A DNA stretch of 64,000 bases. Origin: Bilabrum cf. latius (taxonomy: Eukaryota > Bigyra: Bicosoecida > Bigyra > Bicosoecida). Made by a program: the position numbers and the translations under genes. The notes under the pieces are model-generated. The model made no database searches, had not been told where the DNA came from, and worked only from the letters and a program-made list of their open reading frames with translations. Within the stretch, counting starts at the first letter, position 1. Each line of letters starts with the position of its first letter. The stretch lies in contig OZ237751.1 in NCBI GenBank assembly GCA_965178125.1, positions 1,054,001-1,118,000 of the forward strand, read 5' to 3'. Positions 1 to 9,617 of the stretch are shown here, piece after piece.

Positions 1-2
1 GG

Positions 3-1505
3 CTGCTGTTCTTCGAGCTGTGCGTGGCGGCGCACATGAACGACGACAAGAGGGTGAGGGAGCTCCTGGAGGACGGTGCAGATGTCACGCTGTCGGACTA
101 CGACAGCCGCACGGCCCTTCACATCGCGGCCAGCGACGGGCACCTGAGGGTGCTCAACACTCTGATCGAGGCGGGCGGGGACGTGCTGGCCAAGGACCGC
201 TGGGGGAGGACCCCGCTGGAGGACGCGGGGCTCACGGGTCACGCGCACTGCCTGTCTGCCATGCAGGAAGCACTCAGGAGGCAGGGGTACAGGGAGGTGC
301 CCGGGGCTGGAGGCGGGCACGGGCACGGGCACGGGCACGGGCAGGCGGGGCCTGGGCCGGCGTCCACTGCCAGCGAGCATGGGAGCACGGACGGGCGGAG
401 TGGTGGGCGGGGGCCGCCCACTCTGTTGTCTGAGGCATTCGGGGGCAGTCGCAACGGCTCCGAGTCGGACATCGCTCGGCTGGGGCTCGCCCTTGGGGGC
501 GACGGCGGGGACACGACCCCCAAGCCCTCGGCTGTGGGGGGGCCGGGTGCGAACGATGCGGCTGGCTGGGGCTCGGGGGTCTCGGCGGATAGCGGACATC
601 CGTCCAGCAGCCACCTTCACGGGCTTGGGCTGGACGTGCCCAGGCGTCCTTCGGGCGCGATGCTGGCAAGCCTCATGGGAGTGTCTGCCGGGCACAGGCG
701 TGGGCCATCGGGGGCGGGGGCACACAGGGGGCCAATGGCCCGGTCAGCGCTGCACTCGAGCTCCAGCCCGCTGCTGGCGGCGCAAGGGGTCAACCAGGGT
801 GCATCGCACGCAGGTGCGTCCCACATCATGGGTCGCCAGGGCAGCACCGGTTCGGACTTCCAGCTGCCGCCCACCGCGCGTGACGCTGACGCTGGCACCC
901 ACGACACTGACGTGTCCTCCACGGGCCGGTCTCATCAGGACGAGGGCGTGGGGGAGCGGGGCAGCCTGGTGCTGTCTCCGTCCTCCAGAGGCCGGTCCAG
1001 TGCGGAGGGGGACGGGCCATTGAGTGCAGCTGCCATGGGCACTGTGGGGGCCATGGAAGGGGCCGGGGCCAGGTCACTGACCGGGGACACCGTGGCGTTC
1101 GTGTCTCCTGGGGGCGACGTGGTGCACGTGCCTGAGGTGATGCTGGGTGTGGGGGCGCACCAGCATCGGCACGGGCACCTGCAGCACACCCAGCATCAGC
1201 ATCAGGTGCAAGGGCAAGGGCAAGGGACCTCTCGGCGCGCTGGGGGCGGGGCATCGGCGGCTCCCCACAGAGGGGGGGGGGAAGGGCGCACCCCGCCCAT
1301 GGCACCGGCAGGGCGGAAACCATCCCCGCTGCATCCTCAGGACAGCCGCAACGGGGGACAAGGTGGGGCTAGCAACGGAAATGGCAGTGCAGGGGCCGGC
1401 CAGGGAGCGGGACGCTCTGCTCCCAGACCTGTAAGGGTGGGAGAGGCGCTGGCCAGGGCCCTGCAGCCGTACAGAGACCGAGCAGAGGCAGGTGAAGAGT
1501 CGTGA
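3..1505 (+). CDS. Ankyrin-repeat protein with long disordered tail (5' end outside window)
   Basis: The frame is open from base 3 and ends at TGA (1503-1505), so the N-terminus lies to the left of the window. The first roughly 90 residues form ankyrin repeats: a partial repeat (RELLEDGADV), then a full one with the TALHIAASDGH core, then KDRWGRTPLEDA. The DYDSRTALH...KDRWGRTPL pattern resembles the ankyrin tails of glutaminases and of some channel proteins, but too little is present to choose a family. The remaining 400 residues are low complexity (Gly, Ser, His, Ala), with a His-Gly run near position 320 and a His/Gln-rich stretch near 1150-1220, and are probably disordered. No in-frame TAG occurs in the visible part. 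The next gene starts only 144 bp downstream on the same strand. Function is unknown beyond probable protein binding by the ankyrin part. Confidence 0.72.
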   Translation: MLFFELCVAAHMNDDKRVRELLEDGADVTLSDYDSRTALHIAASDGHLRVLNTLIEAGGDVLAKDRWGRTPLEDAGLTGHAHCLSAMQEALRRQGYREVPGAGGGHGHGHGHGQAGPGPASTASEHGSTDGRSGGRGPPTLLSEAFGGSRNGSESDIARLGLALGGDGGDTTPKPSAVGGPGANDAAGWGSGVSADSGHPSSSHLHGLGLDVPRRPSGAMLASLMGVSAGHRRGPSGAGAHRGPMARSALHSSSSPLLAAQGVNQGASHAGASHIMGRQGSTGSDFQLPPTARDADAGTHDTDVSSTGRSHQDEGVGERGSLVLSPSSRGRSSAEGDGPLSAAAMGTVGAMEGAGARSLTGDTVAFVSPGGDVVHVPEVMLGVGAHQHRHGHLQHTQHQHQVQGQGQGTSRRAGGGASAAPHRGGGEGRTPPMAPAGRKPSPLHPQDSRNGGQGGASNGNGSAGAGQGAGRSAPRPVRVGEALARALQPYRDRAEAGEES

Positions 1506-1649
1506 AATGTATTTTAATGCGCAAAACGGTTGTTCTGGCTCTTGTGGGCCTTTGTTTCGGATCCATGATGGGGTCAGAACACTTGCGGAACCTCTATGCG
1601 GATGCGCGGCGCCAATCCATCTCCACGTCTTTCGGATCATATTATCGCA

Positions 1650-2561
1650 ATGAGAGCTGTCGGACGGACTGCAAGGACACTGCAGGTTGCTGTAGCCCGC
1701 TCTGCTGGTCGATTGTCGGTGGCTCCGCTGGGCGTGTAGAGGGCTGGGTACCACGAGAACATCGTGGACCACTACGAAAACCCCAGGAATGTCGGTGAGG
1801 CACGTGCCGCCGTTTCTTCACGCATAGAACCTATCTGGGACACACCCTGCATTGCAAGTATTACTCATAGCTATGTTTCGCAGGTTCACTTGATAAGAAG
1901 GCGAAGACAGTTGGAACTGGCCTCGTAGGGGCACCATCGTGCGGCGATGTCTTGAAGCTGCAAGTGAGGCCGCCAGTTGGCGCTTCATGCCACAATTTTG
2001 CATTACACGCAAGTCGGCTATCGCATACATAAACCCCTATTTATTTCTCATGCCCAGTACTTCTCGTAATCGTTGCACTGCTTCTACTCCTCCGCAGATG
2101 GAAATCGACGACGAGGGCCGAGTTGTTGACGCAAAGTTCAAGACGTTCGGTTGCGGTACCGCTATTGCTTCTAGGTGAGTAGGTACAAAGTATCTCAAGC
2201 AGCAATTCCTGCCGGTGAAGCGACCACTTTGCACACGTTATTGTTGGCAAGCATGCTCACGACTGCAACTGCTTCAGAGTTGACTGCAGAGATGTGAATC
2301 TGAGCGTCGCATCACGTGCACATTTGGCCATTCATTTCATGTCTTGCATTATGCCGCAGCTCTGTCGCAAGCGAGTGGGTGAAGGGCAAGACATTGGACG
2401 AGTGCATGACAATCACGAACAAGGACATCGCCGCTCACCTCAAGCTGCCCCCCGTCAAGCTGCACTGCTCCATGCTGGCAGAGGACGCCATCAAGGCGGC
2501 TGTCAAAGATCTTGAGAGCAAGGGATGGCAGCCAAAGCAGGCCGCCGAGCAGAGGAGCTGA
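1650..2561 (+). CDS. ISCU: Mitochondrial iron-sulfur cluster scaffold protein ISCU/IscU, four exons, one in-frame TAG
   Basis: Exons are 1650-1794, 1884-1963, 2098-2174 and 2360-2561; introns start GTGAG and end CAG. The sum is 504 nt, giving 167 residues and a TGA stop. ISCU is the mitochondrial platform on which cysteine desulfurase (NFS1/ISD11), frataxin and ferredoxin build a [2Fe-2S] cluster, later released by an Hsp70/J-protein pair. All key residues are visible: Cys68 and Asp70 (PSCGD), Cys94 (FGCGTA), the LPPVK chaperone motif at 130-134 and Cys137 (LHCSM). The first 30 or so residues are Arg/Ala rich without acidic residues, as expected of a matrix presequence. Codon 30 (1737-1739) is TAG, between the presequence and the conserved YHENIVDHYENPRNVG start of the mature protein. 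Read as stop, it would destroy an essential gene; read as Gln, the family length fits. The start is the only ATG giving a presequence. Confidence 0.93.
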
Positions 2562-3028
2562 GCGGGCGTCACGGCTGAAGGGGGGCGGGGGGAGGAGGGA
2601 GGGTCTCCGTGGAGCACCTATGTATGCCACAGGCAGGGAGTATGCGGGCTCCGGCGTGCCGAGCAGGTGTTGCTACCCAGCGCACGCCGCGTCACGGTGC
2701 GCTTGGACTTGCTGCTGATGCACCAGCCGTGGATGAGACTGTATGAATGAATAGACCAGCTGCTGCTTTGTAATAACCTGATGAGATAGCTGCCCTAGTG
2801 TAACCCTAGATTTTAAGAGAACACTTCGCAATAAATATGCATGACAGGTAGCGGTCTACCTCACCATCCAAACAAATTCAGCGTAGTACAAAGGTAACGT
2901 GCAAAACAAAATCCTGGCTAAATCATACTTTCGGAAGCCGCTCGTCCACAGCCAGTTGTCCTGATCAATAAGTCTATACCAAATACGATAATTACACCAC
3001 TGTCTTGGTCTTGAGCGCCGTTGGTACC
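2562..3028. other. Intergenic region between ISCU and the aminotransferase-like gene
   Basis: This 467-bp stretch holds the ISCU 3' untranslated region and, presumably, the promoter of the next gene. It becomes A/T-rich after about 2740. An AATAAA lies at 2830-2835, 269 nt after the ISCU stop, and could be a polyadenylation signal; a TGTAA lies at 2769-2773. Neither can be chosen from sequence alone. I see no convincing coding potential. Confidence 0.5.
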
Positions 3029-6000
3029 ATGGGTTGCGGCGCATCCAAGGCTGCCGTAGAGGTAAGTGGTGGTTTTTTTCCTTCCACCGGTGGTCTTCCG
3101 TTCGGCAATCCGTTTGTCCTAAACCTTCGGCCTGATCCGTGTGTATATTTTACGCTAATATTACGCAGAATGGCATCGGTACACCTGTGCAGAAAACTAG
3201 CACTCAAATATGCCCCATTCCAAGAGACTCGCCAACCCATCAGGATCAGCTGAGTGAAAATGCGGCATCCCGGCCCAATACAACCCCTGATGTCATCGAA
3301 ATGCTGCACGCTTCGATTATTGGAGGCTCAACGAACATTTCAGGTCCGTTTGGTCCGCGTCGTATCGTGTATGTCGACTACACGGCGAGTGGGCGAGCAC
3401 TGGAATGCATCGAAGATGTGATTCATAAACAGGTCCTCCCCCTGTACGCGAATACACACTCGGAGCTTAGCCATAATGGATTACAGGTAAGAATACTCGA
3501 TTACGATGGCCGAAAAGTATAGCAGCTTGATGTAGACGGCAGTACGCGATCGAAAATAATTCGGCGATCACGGGTCGATCAATTTCTTGCATCTCCAATT
3601 CGCAGACAACTGCATTTCGAGAGGAGGCGAGAGACGCTGTACTCCGGTACTTTGGAGGTAGCCCATCGGAGGATGTAGTGCTCTTCGGTGGCTCTGGGTC
3701 CACCGGTGCCATCCTCAAGCTGATAGGAATCCTCCAGATCACGCACGCCGCCGCCGCCGCGCAAGGAGCCAAGCTCGACGCTACTCGCCCTGACTCTCCT
3801 GAATCTGTGTATTCAGTTGATGGGGATGCTGACGACACTCTGGCTGATGCTATGGTGGCGGCCATGAGCACAGGTGAAGTGGAGGTCGGCGGGAGCTTGC
3901 AGCCGGTCGGCGCCAAGGACGAGGAGGAGGATGAGGAGGATGAGGCTGCCGGTGGGGAAGAAGACGGCGGGGGTGGTGGGGAGATGCCGCCGATGCATGG
4001 TCAGGCTGCCAGCGGCGGGCAAGCCGAGGGCGGGGCCCCAACGCCGGTGAGCGCCGGCTCGGGCAAGCGGCCTCGCCTCGCTGCCCTCCAGCTGGCGGGG
4101 GCAGGAAGCACCCGCGGGCTTGGCCTGGCGCAGCGAGCCAGCACGCAGCGGGGCCGGCTGGCAGTAGACCCCTGGCCGTCCACGCGACTCATCGGTCTTC
4201 TCGCAGAGGGTTCATCCGGAGCCGGAAAGGCCCCGGGCTTGTCCGGCGCGATGACCCCGGGCCCTGGGCGGGTGGCGGCGCTGACTGGAGGGAGAGGCGC
4301 GGGGGCTGCCAGTGGGGCGACGGGCTTCCGCTTTGGTACCACGGCCGGGGCTGCGGCGGCGGGAGGGATGCACCGCAATGGGCTGCACAGCGGCCCTCTT
4401 CCAGTAGACGCGGAGCTGGGCAGTTCCCCTACGCTGTTCAACCTGCCGATCGGCCCCCGGTTCTCGCCCTTCAGGCCGTCGAGGGAGGGCTTCGAGCAGT
4501 CCGTGCTGCGGCGCAAGGCCTCCAGGTCTCGACTGAGGCACGCTGCGGGCCGACAGTCCATTGGCCACGGGGGTGGGGGCCTGCACGAAGCCATCGTGGA
4601 AGAGGAGGAGAGCAAGGAGAACGACGGGGGTGCGGGCATCGGACAAACCAAAGCAGCACCCAACAGGCAAGAGCAGGAGCCTAAATGCCTGCCTCCACTT
4701 GTGTTGATCGGTCCGTACGAGCACCACAGCAGCATCCTCCCGTGGCAGGAGGCGGGCGCCGACACCATGCTGCTGCCTGACACCCGCTTCCCCACAGAGG
4801 GCACCTCTGGGTCGAGGCAGTCGGGCCCCGATCTAGAGGTGCTGGAGCGGGTGCTGCGGGCCGCCACCAACGGGGGCCGTCTGCCGCCCTTTGAGCTCGT
4901 GTCGCCCTGCAGCCAGGACCCACTCGTGCCGGTGGGTCCGTTCGGCGACCTGGATGGGCCCGAGGACAAGGGGGAGGCCAAGGCGGCCTCACCGGCAGGC
5001 GGGGAGGCTCGCCGGATGGCCCGCGGGCTGGCACCCACCGAGGCGGACGAACCGCCCGAGGACGTGGACCCGAGCCAGTGGGCCAGGGCGGTGAGGAGGG
5101 GCCAGCGGCCGCTGATCGTGGTGACGTGCTCTGCGCTGGCAAACCTGACGGGCGTGCGCATCGACGTGGAGGCGGTGGCCCGAGTGGCCCACAGGTACGG
5201 TGCCATCGCCGTGGCGGATGCGGCGGCCGCTGCCCCCCACATCCCGATGTTCATGAACAGGACGCACGGGGCGGAGGGCAGAGGCGAGTGCGAGGACGGG
5301 GTGCAGGATCGCCCCAGCTCCCTGGACTTCGGCGACTTCCGCTGCTTCAAGTCGGGAGGCCCCGGCGAGTTCCTGCCCGGGATCGACGGCCCGCGGGCGT
5401 CCAGCCTGGACGCAGTGGTCGTGTCTCCCCACAAGTTCATAGGGGGGCCCAACACCCCCGGGGTGCTGCTCGTCAAACGGGCGCTGCTGTCCAACAGTGT
5501 GCCCTCTTCCCCAGGGGGCGGCACGGTCTTCTTCGTGAAGCCGGACGGGGGACCCCTGTACCACACGGACCCCACGCTGAGGGAGGAGGGGGGCACCCCG
5601 GACATCGTCGGGAGCATTCGGTGCGGGCTCACCATGCGGCTGCACATGGCCGTGGGCAGGGAGCGCATTGCCTCTCTCGAGCAGGAGCGCATGGACATGG
5701 CCATCGCGCGCTTCCAGGCGCACCCGAGGATCCACGTGGTGCCGCTGGAGGCACCCGTGGGCAGCGAGGGAACAGGGCCCCTGCACGTGCCCCGGGCGGG
5801 GATCATCTCCTTCATCGTGTCTGCCTCGGGGCGGGTGCACTGCAGTGACCTGCAGGGGGCGGGAGAGAAGCCCCCCGTGTTTCCCCTGCCCGTGCTCAAG
5901 GGCAGGCTGGCTCTGCACCACGGGCTCGTGCAGAGGGCCATGTCGGACCTGTTCGGGGTGCAGTGCAGGTCAGGGTGCATGTGCGCGGGGCCGTATGCCA

Positions 6001-6692
6001 CGCGCACCCTGGGGATCCACCCACCCTCCATCATGGGCCCCGTGCTGGAGGAGATCCGGGGCGGAGACGAGATGGCCCGCCCGGGCGTGATCCGGCTGTC
6101 GCTGCCCTTCCACATGCCCATGGAGGAGGCCCGCTTCGTGGTGGGGGCCGTGGAGTGGGTAGCCACCCATGCGCGGGCACTGCTGCGCATGTACGCACCC
6201 ACCAGGGCTGGGCTGTGGCTGCTGCGTGAGGGTGCGCGTGCCTTCGACCTGAGGCCAAGGGGGAGCGCGGTGCTGGCTGTAGGGGGGAAGTAGGGGGAGG
6301 AGGAGGAGGAGGACGAGGGAGAGGAAGGGGGGCACGGCGGGAGTGCCCTATTGCGACTGCCCAGCGCTGCAGGCATGCTGAAAGGGGTGAGCGAGGCATC
6401 TGCGGAGGGACCGGGGGCTGTGGGTGACATGGTGCCCGCTGAGTGGGCCCCTCGGGAGCTGCTGGGGGCAGCGGCGGCGGTGAGGGAGCACCTCGTGAGG
6501 AACGAGGCGGGGCGGGAGATGGACTGGGGGGCGTACTTGAGAGGCTGCGTGGATGTTGCGGATCGCATCTCGGGTGCCGTGCTGGAGGGGCGCGCCGAGT
6601 GTTGCGGCGAGGACGAGGACAGCCTGCTGCGGCCGCACGCGACGCAGCGGTTCCGATGGTACGCAGTGGACGGGGAATTGGATGGGCTATGA
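3029..6692 (+). CDS. Class V aminotransferase-fold (cysteine desulfurase-like) PLP protein, putatively N-myristoylated, in-frame TAG
   Basis: Exons 3029-3061, 3169-3486 and 3606-6692 (GTAAG donors, CAG acceptors) sum to 3438 nt, 1145 residues, stop TGA. The N-terminus MGCGASK fits N-myristoylation plus palmitoylation, implying membrane attachment. The fold is a type I PLP enzyme of the class V group: DYTASGRAL near residue 70, LFGGSGSTGA near 145, VADAAAAAPH with the likely pyridine-nitrogen Asp at 655, and VVVSPHKFIGGPNTPG with the likely Schiff-base Lys at 727. The C-terminal domain has a Cys cluster (CRSGCMCAG), then LSLPFHMP. About 350-400 residues of low-complexity, acidic and Gly-rich sequence are inserted between the first motifs and the Asp. 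TAG at 6291-6293 (codon 1013) is followed by 132 more in-frame codons ending in FRWYAVDGELDGL, a plausible domain end, so I read through it. The substrate is unknown. A link to the adjacent ISCU is only positional. Confidence 0.82.
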
Positions 6693-6791
6693 AGCGATAA
6701 TCCGTTTTGAGCGAAGACCTTTTGAGATGATCAATCTTCTCTTTGCCGCAAAAGGACGCACGGTGCGGCAGAAAGAGAGGATCCAAACTCA

Positions 6792-8070
6792 TCAGTCGCC
6801 AGCGCCACCTGCTGCAGCAGCGACAGGGAGACCTGCTACAATCGCATCGATCTGGCCAGCGTCCCCACCGTTAGCCTTGAGATTGGCCACAAATCTGGTT
6901 TGCCGGTCCTTCGAATCCGTTCCGGTCAGGTCGTACCCGATGCTGCAGAGATCTTTGAGCATCTAGGCGTTGTTCAGGTCAAGGCCTTGAGTGAGCAGCT
7001 GGCACAACTGCACTGGATCTCCCTCCATGTAGGCAATAGCACCGTTTCCTCTCTGCGTAAATGAGTAGCAAGTCGGCCGTGCGCTTCGACAGAGATGATT
7101 CGTGCGAGGGGGCGGATCCTGGTCACATAACACGACGCACCCAGTCAGGCAAGGACAGGTCCGGGCTCGCATCCAGCATCAATGACGCTATCCTGATGGA
7201 AGTGGATGTGCACTTCTTGAGAGCAGCTACAAGTGGTGTCTCCAATTTCTGCGAGACAATGAGCAAATCAGGGGGGTTTTATCGCAGATAATCGCTGATC
7301 CATTTTTTGCCGCAGTCTGCGCCGACCCATGATTTCTTCAAATATGCCTCTCACCCGCGAGTCGCGGATGTTCACGCTTGCCCCGGCCTCAATGAGCTGC
7401 TTAGCCGCCTTATGCAATCCATGCTCGACGGCTATGTGGAGGATCGTGATGCCATCATCGTCGGGATTTTGCCAGTTTAGAACCTCCTTCGGTGCCTCCT
7501 TTATCATTGGCTCATATTCAATCATATCTTTGCGCGGTAGAAGATGGTTACAGAAGCCGTGGTGGCTGAACAGCGCTGCCATGATGGCTCTCGCCTGTTC
7601 CGCGGCAGGGCTGCGACCGAATCGAGCAGCAGGGGCAGAGAACGAGACGAGAGTACCAAATGTTGATACTATGCGGTATGATCTAACAGTGATGTGCCCT
7701 ACCCTACTTCAGAGGCAGCGCCTGCCCCGTGCATGCCCATCACTGCAGCCATTCTCTGCGACGGGAGACAGTGGAGAGAGCCCTTGGTAAGGGTTTTATA
7801 CTCGTGGGGTGTGGCAGCAGCGCCCTGTTTGAGAGCTAAACCAGTTGATCTTATACTTACTTCTTCGTAGTGGATTCGCTTTGACCTTAATTCGCGCTCT
7901 TGCCGCACCCATCTCGCGGCAGCCTCGCGTTCTTCGGCCTCCTTCTTCTCGGCGGCAAGCACTCTCAGCTGGGCTTGGGTTGCGCGACCATAGGACGCAG
8001 CGGCAGTGCCTGGGGTATAGCCATAGTGCTCATCTTCTTCCGAGTCCGTGCGCAGCATGTCGGCGTCCAT
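6792..8070 (-). CDS. Ankyrin-repeat protein, five exons, in-frame TAG
   Basis: Read on the minus strand, exons are 8070-7861, 7755-7703, 7610-7355, 7248-7141 and 7052-6792, summing to 888 nt (295 residues plus TGA at 6794-6792). Splice phases agree throughout; the second intron uses a GTAGGG donor and the fourth GTGCGT. The N-terminal 70 residues are acidic, then a charged Lys/Glu/Arg helix that is probably coiled coil. Ankyrin repeats follow from about residue 110: DDDGITILHIAVEHGLHKAA, LIEAGASVNIRDSR, then KLETPLVAALKKCTSTSI across the third intron. The last exon has another repeat-like helix pair (GDPVQLCQLLTQGLDL) and an Ala/Gly-rich end. TAG at 6965-6963 is codon 239 in the last exon; 56 more sense codons follow it. 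The gene is convergent with the aminotransferase-like gene, with 99 bp between stops. No specific function can be assigned. Confidence 0.75.
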
Positions 8071-8809
8071 GGCTTGATGCAGTTAGGCGGGAGAGAGTGA
8101 GCCGCCAATATTATCGCGTTCGGGGAGCTGGCAGCTGCTGGCGCCGCAGCGGAACTTTGGACCTTGGCGGACGGCGGCCGTGCCCGAGCCGAAAGTTTGG
8201 CTCGAGCACGGGACAATTTTGGCTCGGGTGCCGAGCACCTGCGCCCGAGCCGAACGCTGGGCTCGGGCAGGGGCTCTCTCCGCCCGAGCCGAAGGTTTTC
8301 TTTTTTTCGGCTCGGCCACGGAATTTTGCTATTTTTATGGCTGCTTGCTTGGTATGCTGTTGTGCTGTTCGACCGCCCGAAGAGCGGTCGGATTCTTCCC
8401 GGCATGATGCTCCTGCTGCTTGGACAACGGTCGCTGCCAGTGTCCGCCACAGCCCAAAGTTCCGCTGCGGCGTCACTGGCAGCGGGGGACGCACCAGCGG
8501 GGGACCCGGTGTATCGGGGCCTTGCTGCGTGGCGCCCTCCAGATAGCCCTGTTGCGGAACCACCGCCCCTCAAGAGGAGGACCGCCGCTGCTCTCATCCC
8601 TACTCGTCACAGGGGGCCCAAGGGAGAGCACCCGCGTGCATGCACCTCCTACTCTCCGGAGGGCAGGGAATATCGAATGCAAAGACCTGCAGCAAGGCAG
8701 CCGGCTGCACCTGTATTCCAACATCAGTCGTCTGGCTAGCGATTCGTGATTCTTTTTCTTGCTTGATTGGTTTCCATGTTTACTGGGGCACCTTGCGTGC
8801 AGCATGACC
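8071..8809. other. Intergenic region with fold-back repeat, no supported gene
   Basis: Open frames exist here on both strands (the longest is about 190 codons), but they are low complexity, arise from GC-rich palindromic repeats, and overlap each other. I see no start context, splice sites or conserved motif supporting any of them. The stretch contains the inverted repeat described at 8141-8472 and should hold the promoter of the minus-strand ankyrin gene. Confidence 0.5.
8141..8472. repeat. Fold-back element with imperfect terminal inverted repeats
   Basis: The arm at 8141-8172 is the reverse complement of 8442-8472: a 19-20 nt stretch (core CGCCGCAGCGGAACTTTGG) matches, followed after a short mismatch by TGGCGGAC. 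Flanking bases also partly match (GCTGGCAG before the left arm against CTGGCAGC after the right arm). Inside lie at least six forward or inverted copies of GCCCGAGCC/GGCTCGGGC between about 8185 and 8320, and a small hairpin near 8370-8391 (CGACCGC...GCGGTCG). No transposase is visible. A MITE-like or fold-back element, or a locally expanded palindrome, would fit. Confidence 0.6.
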
Positions 8810-9270
8810 ACGCCATCTGTGATGTGGAGACCCAACCCTGCTTCGCCACAATCGAGATGCTGGCAGTCCTCGTCCTCAGGGGCTTCCAACAGCCCGAGGT
8901 TGTGCCGATTCCCAGAGTGGTGCGCATGCTCTTCCACTCAGGTCGCACTTAGCCTAGAGTGGCCCCGCGCCTGCCAGCCTCGTACAACCCCATCGGGCTG
9001 CCCGACCTGGGAACGGATGGCATGAAGCGGATCGGCGCTCGCCCTGCTTTCCACAGAGGCGCTGTAGAGGGCCAGCTGGTGCATGACGATGAGACGGTGG
9101 GGCGTGCCCTGGAGGTCTTGGACGGCGCAACGCCGGCTGCAGCTGCTGCGCCCTGCCCGGGACAGGGAACTCTCAAGCAAGTCCCTCGGCCTCTTGTCCG
9201 TGAGTATACGTCACAGGGTGGTGTGCAGGTGGCTCTTGCCGTTATAGCGAAAGCGGGCAGTCGAGTGAGT
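8810..9270 (+). pseudogene. Degraded 3'-end fragment of gene X (third copy)
   Basis: This stretch matches the 3' ends of the two gene X copies downstream: shared protein-level stretches include LRGFQQPEVVPIPRVVRML, RLPASYNPIGLPDLGTDGM and AVEGQLVHDDETVGRALEV. It is much shorter than gene X, its 5' part diverges before about 8850, and an 11-nt gap near 9125 removes the DGLYM part. A TAG at 8948-8950 stands where the other copies have TGG (Trp). At 9140-9142 this copy has CAG where both other copies have TAG (26839-26841, 45666-45668), a further TAG/CAG exchange. It marks the left edge of the tandem duplication. Confidence 0.75.
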
Positions 9271-9617
9271 CCCGGATCTTGTCGGTGGTTTGCGATGAGC
9301 AGCTCGTGCCTCGCGGAGGGGTTCAGCGATAGGCATGGTGGAAAGCAAATACTGCCATTGGAAGACTCGTTTGTAAAAGACAAGTCAGACATAGTATTTC
9401 AGCCATAATCTAGGTAGAGACAGCACTAAGGTGGGGCAAAAATGATAGCGTATACTTTTGGGCAATACCGGAATCTCAGGTAACCAGATCTCACCCACCA
9501 AGGCGTGGTCGACTCTTCTCCCCATTTGCTGTCACGGGACTGCGGCTGTATCCGCAACCCGAGGACTGCGTTTTCGAATCCCTTTTCAGTGTGTTTTCAG
9601 CTAGCACATTTTACCGG
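9271..9617. other. Upstream region of receptor-like gene copy 1
   Basis: Most of this region aligns with the stretch before copy 2 (about 27185-27497), with insertions and deletions. The last 90 bp before the ATG are nearly identical in both. A TTTTCAG directly before CTAGCAC at 9601 could be a splice acceptor for a 5'-untranslated intron. No promoter motif is obvious. Confidence 0.45.

Noticed and set aside
4001-6568. 855-codon minus-strand frame opposite the aminotransferase-like gene
   Set aside because: A shadow of GC-rich coding DNA: the plus strand has conserved PLP motifs and splice sites, the minus strand only Ser/Pro/Arg-rich sequence.
8164-8739. 191-codon frame over the GCCCGAGCC repeats
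   Set aside because: Low-complexity translation of palindromic DNA, overlapped by equally long frames on the other strand.
8948-8950. TAG opposite TGG (Trp) in the gene X fragment as evidence against TAG=Gln
   Set aside because: This copy is a short degraded remnant with other lesions. A G-to-A change in a non-functional copy is expected, and it is the only exception.
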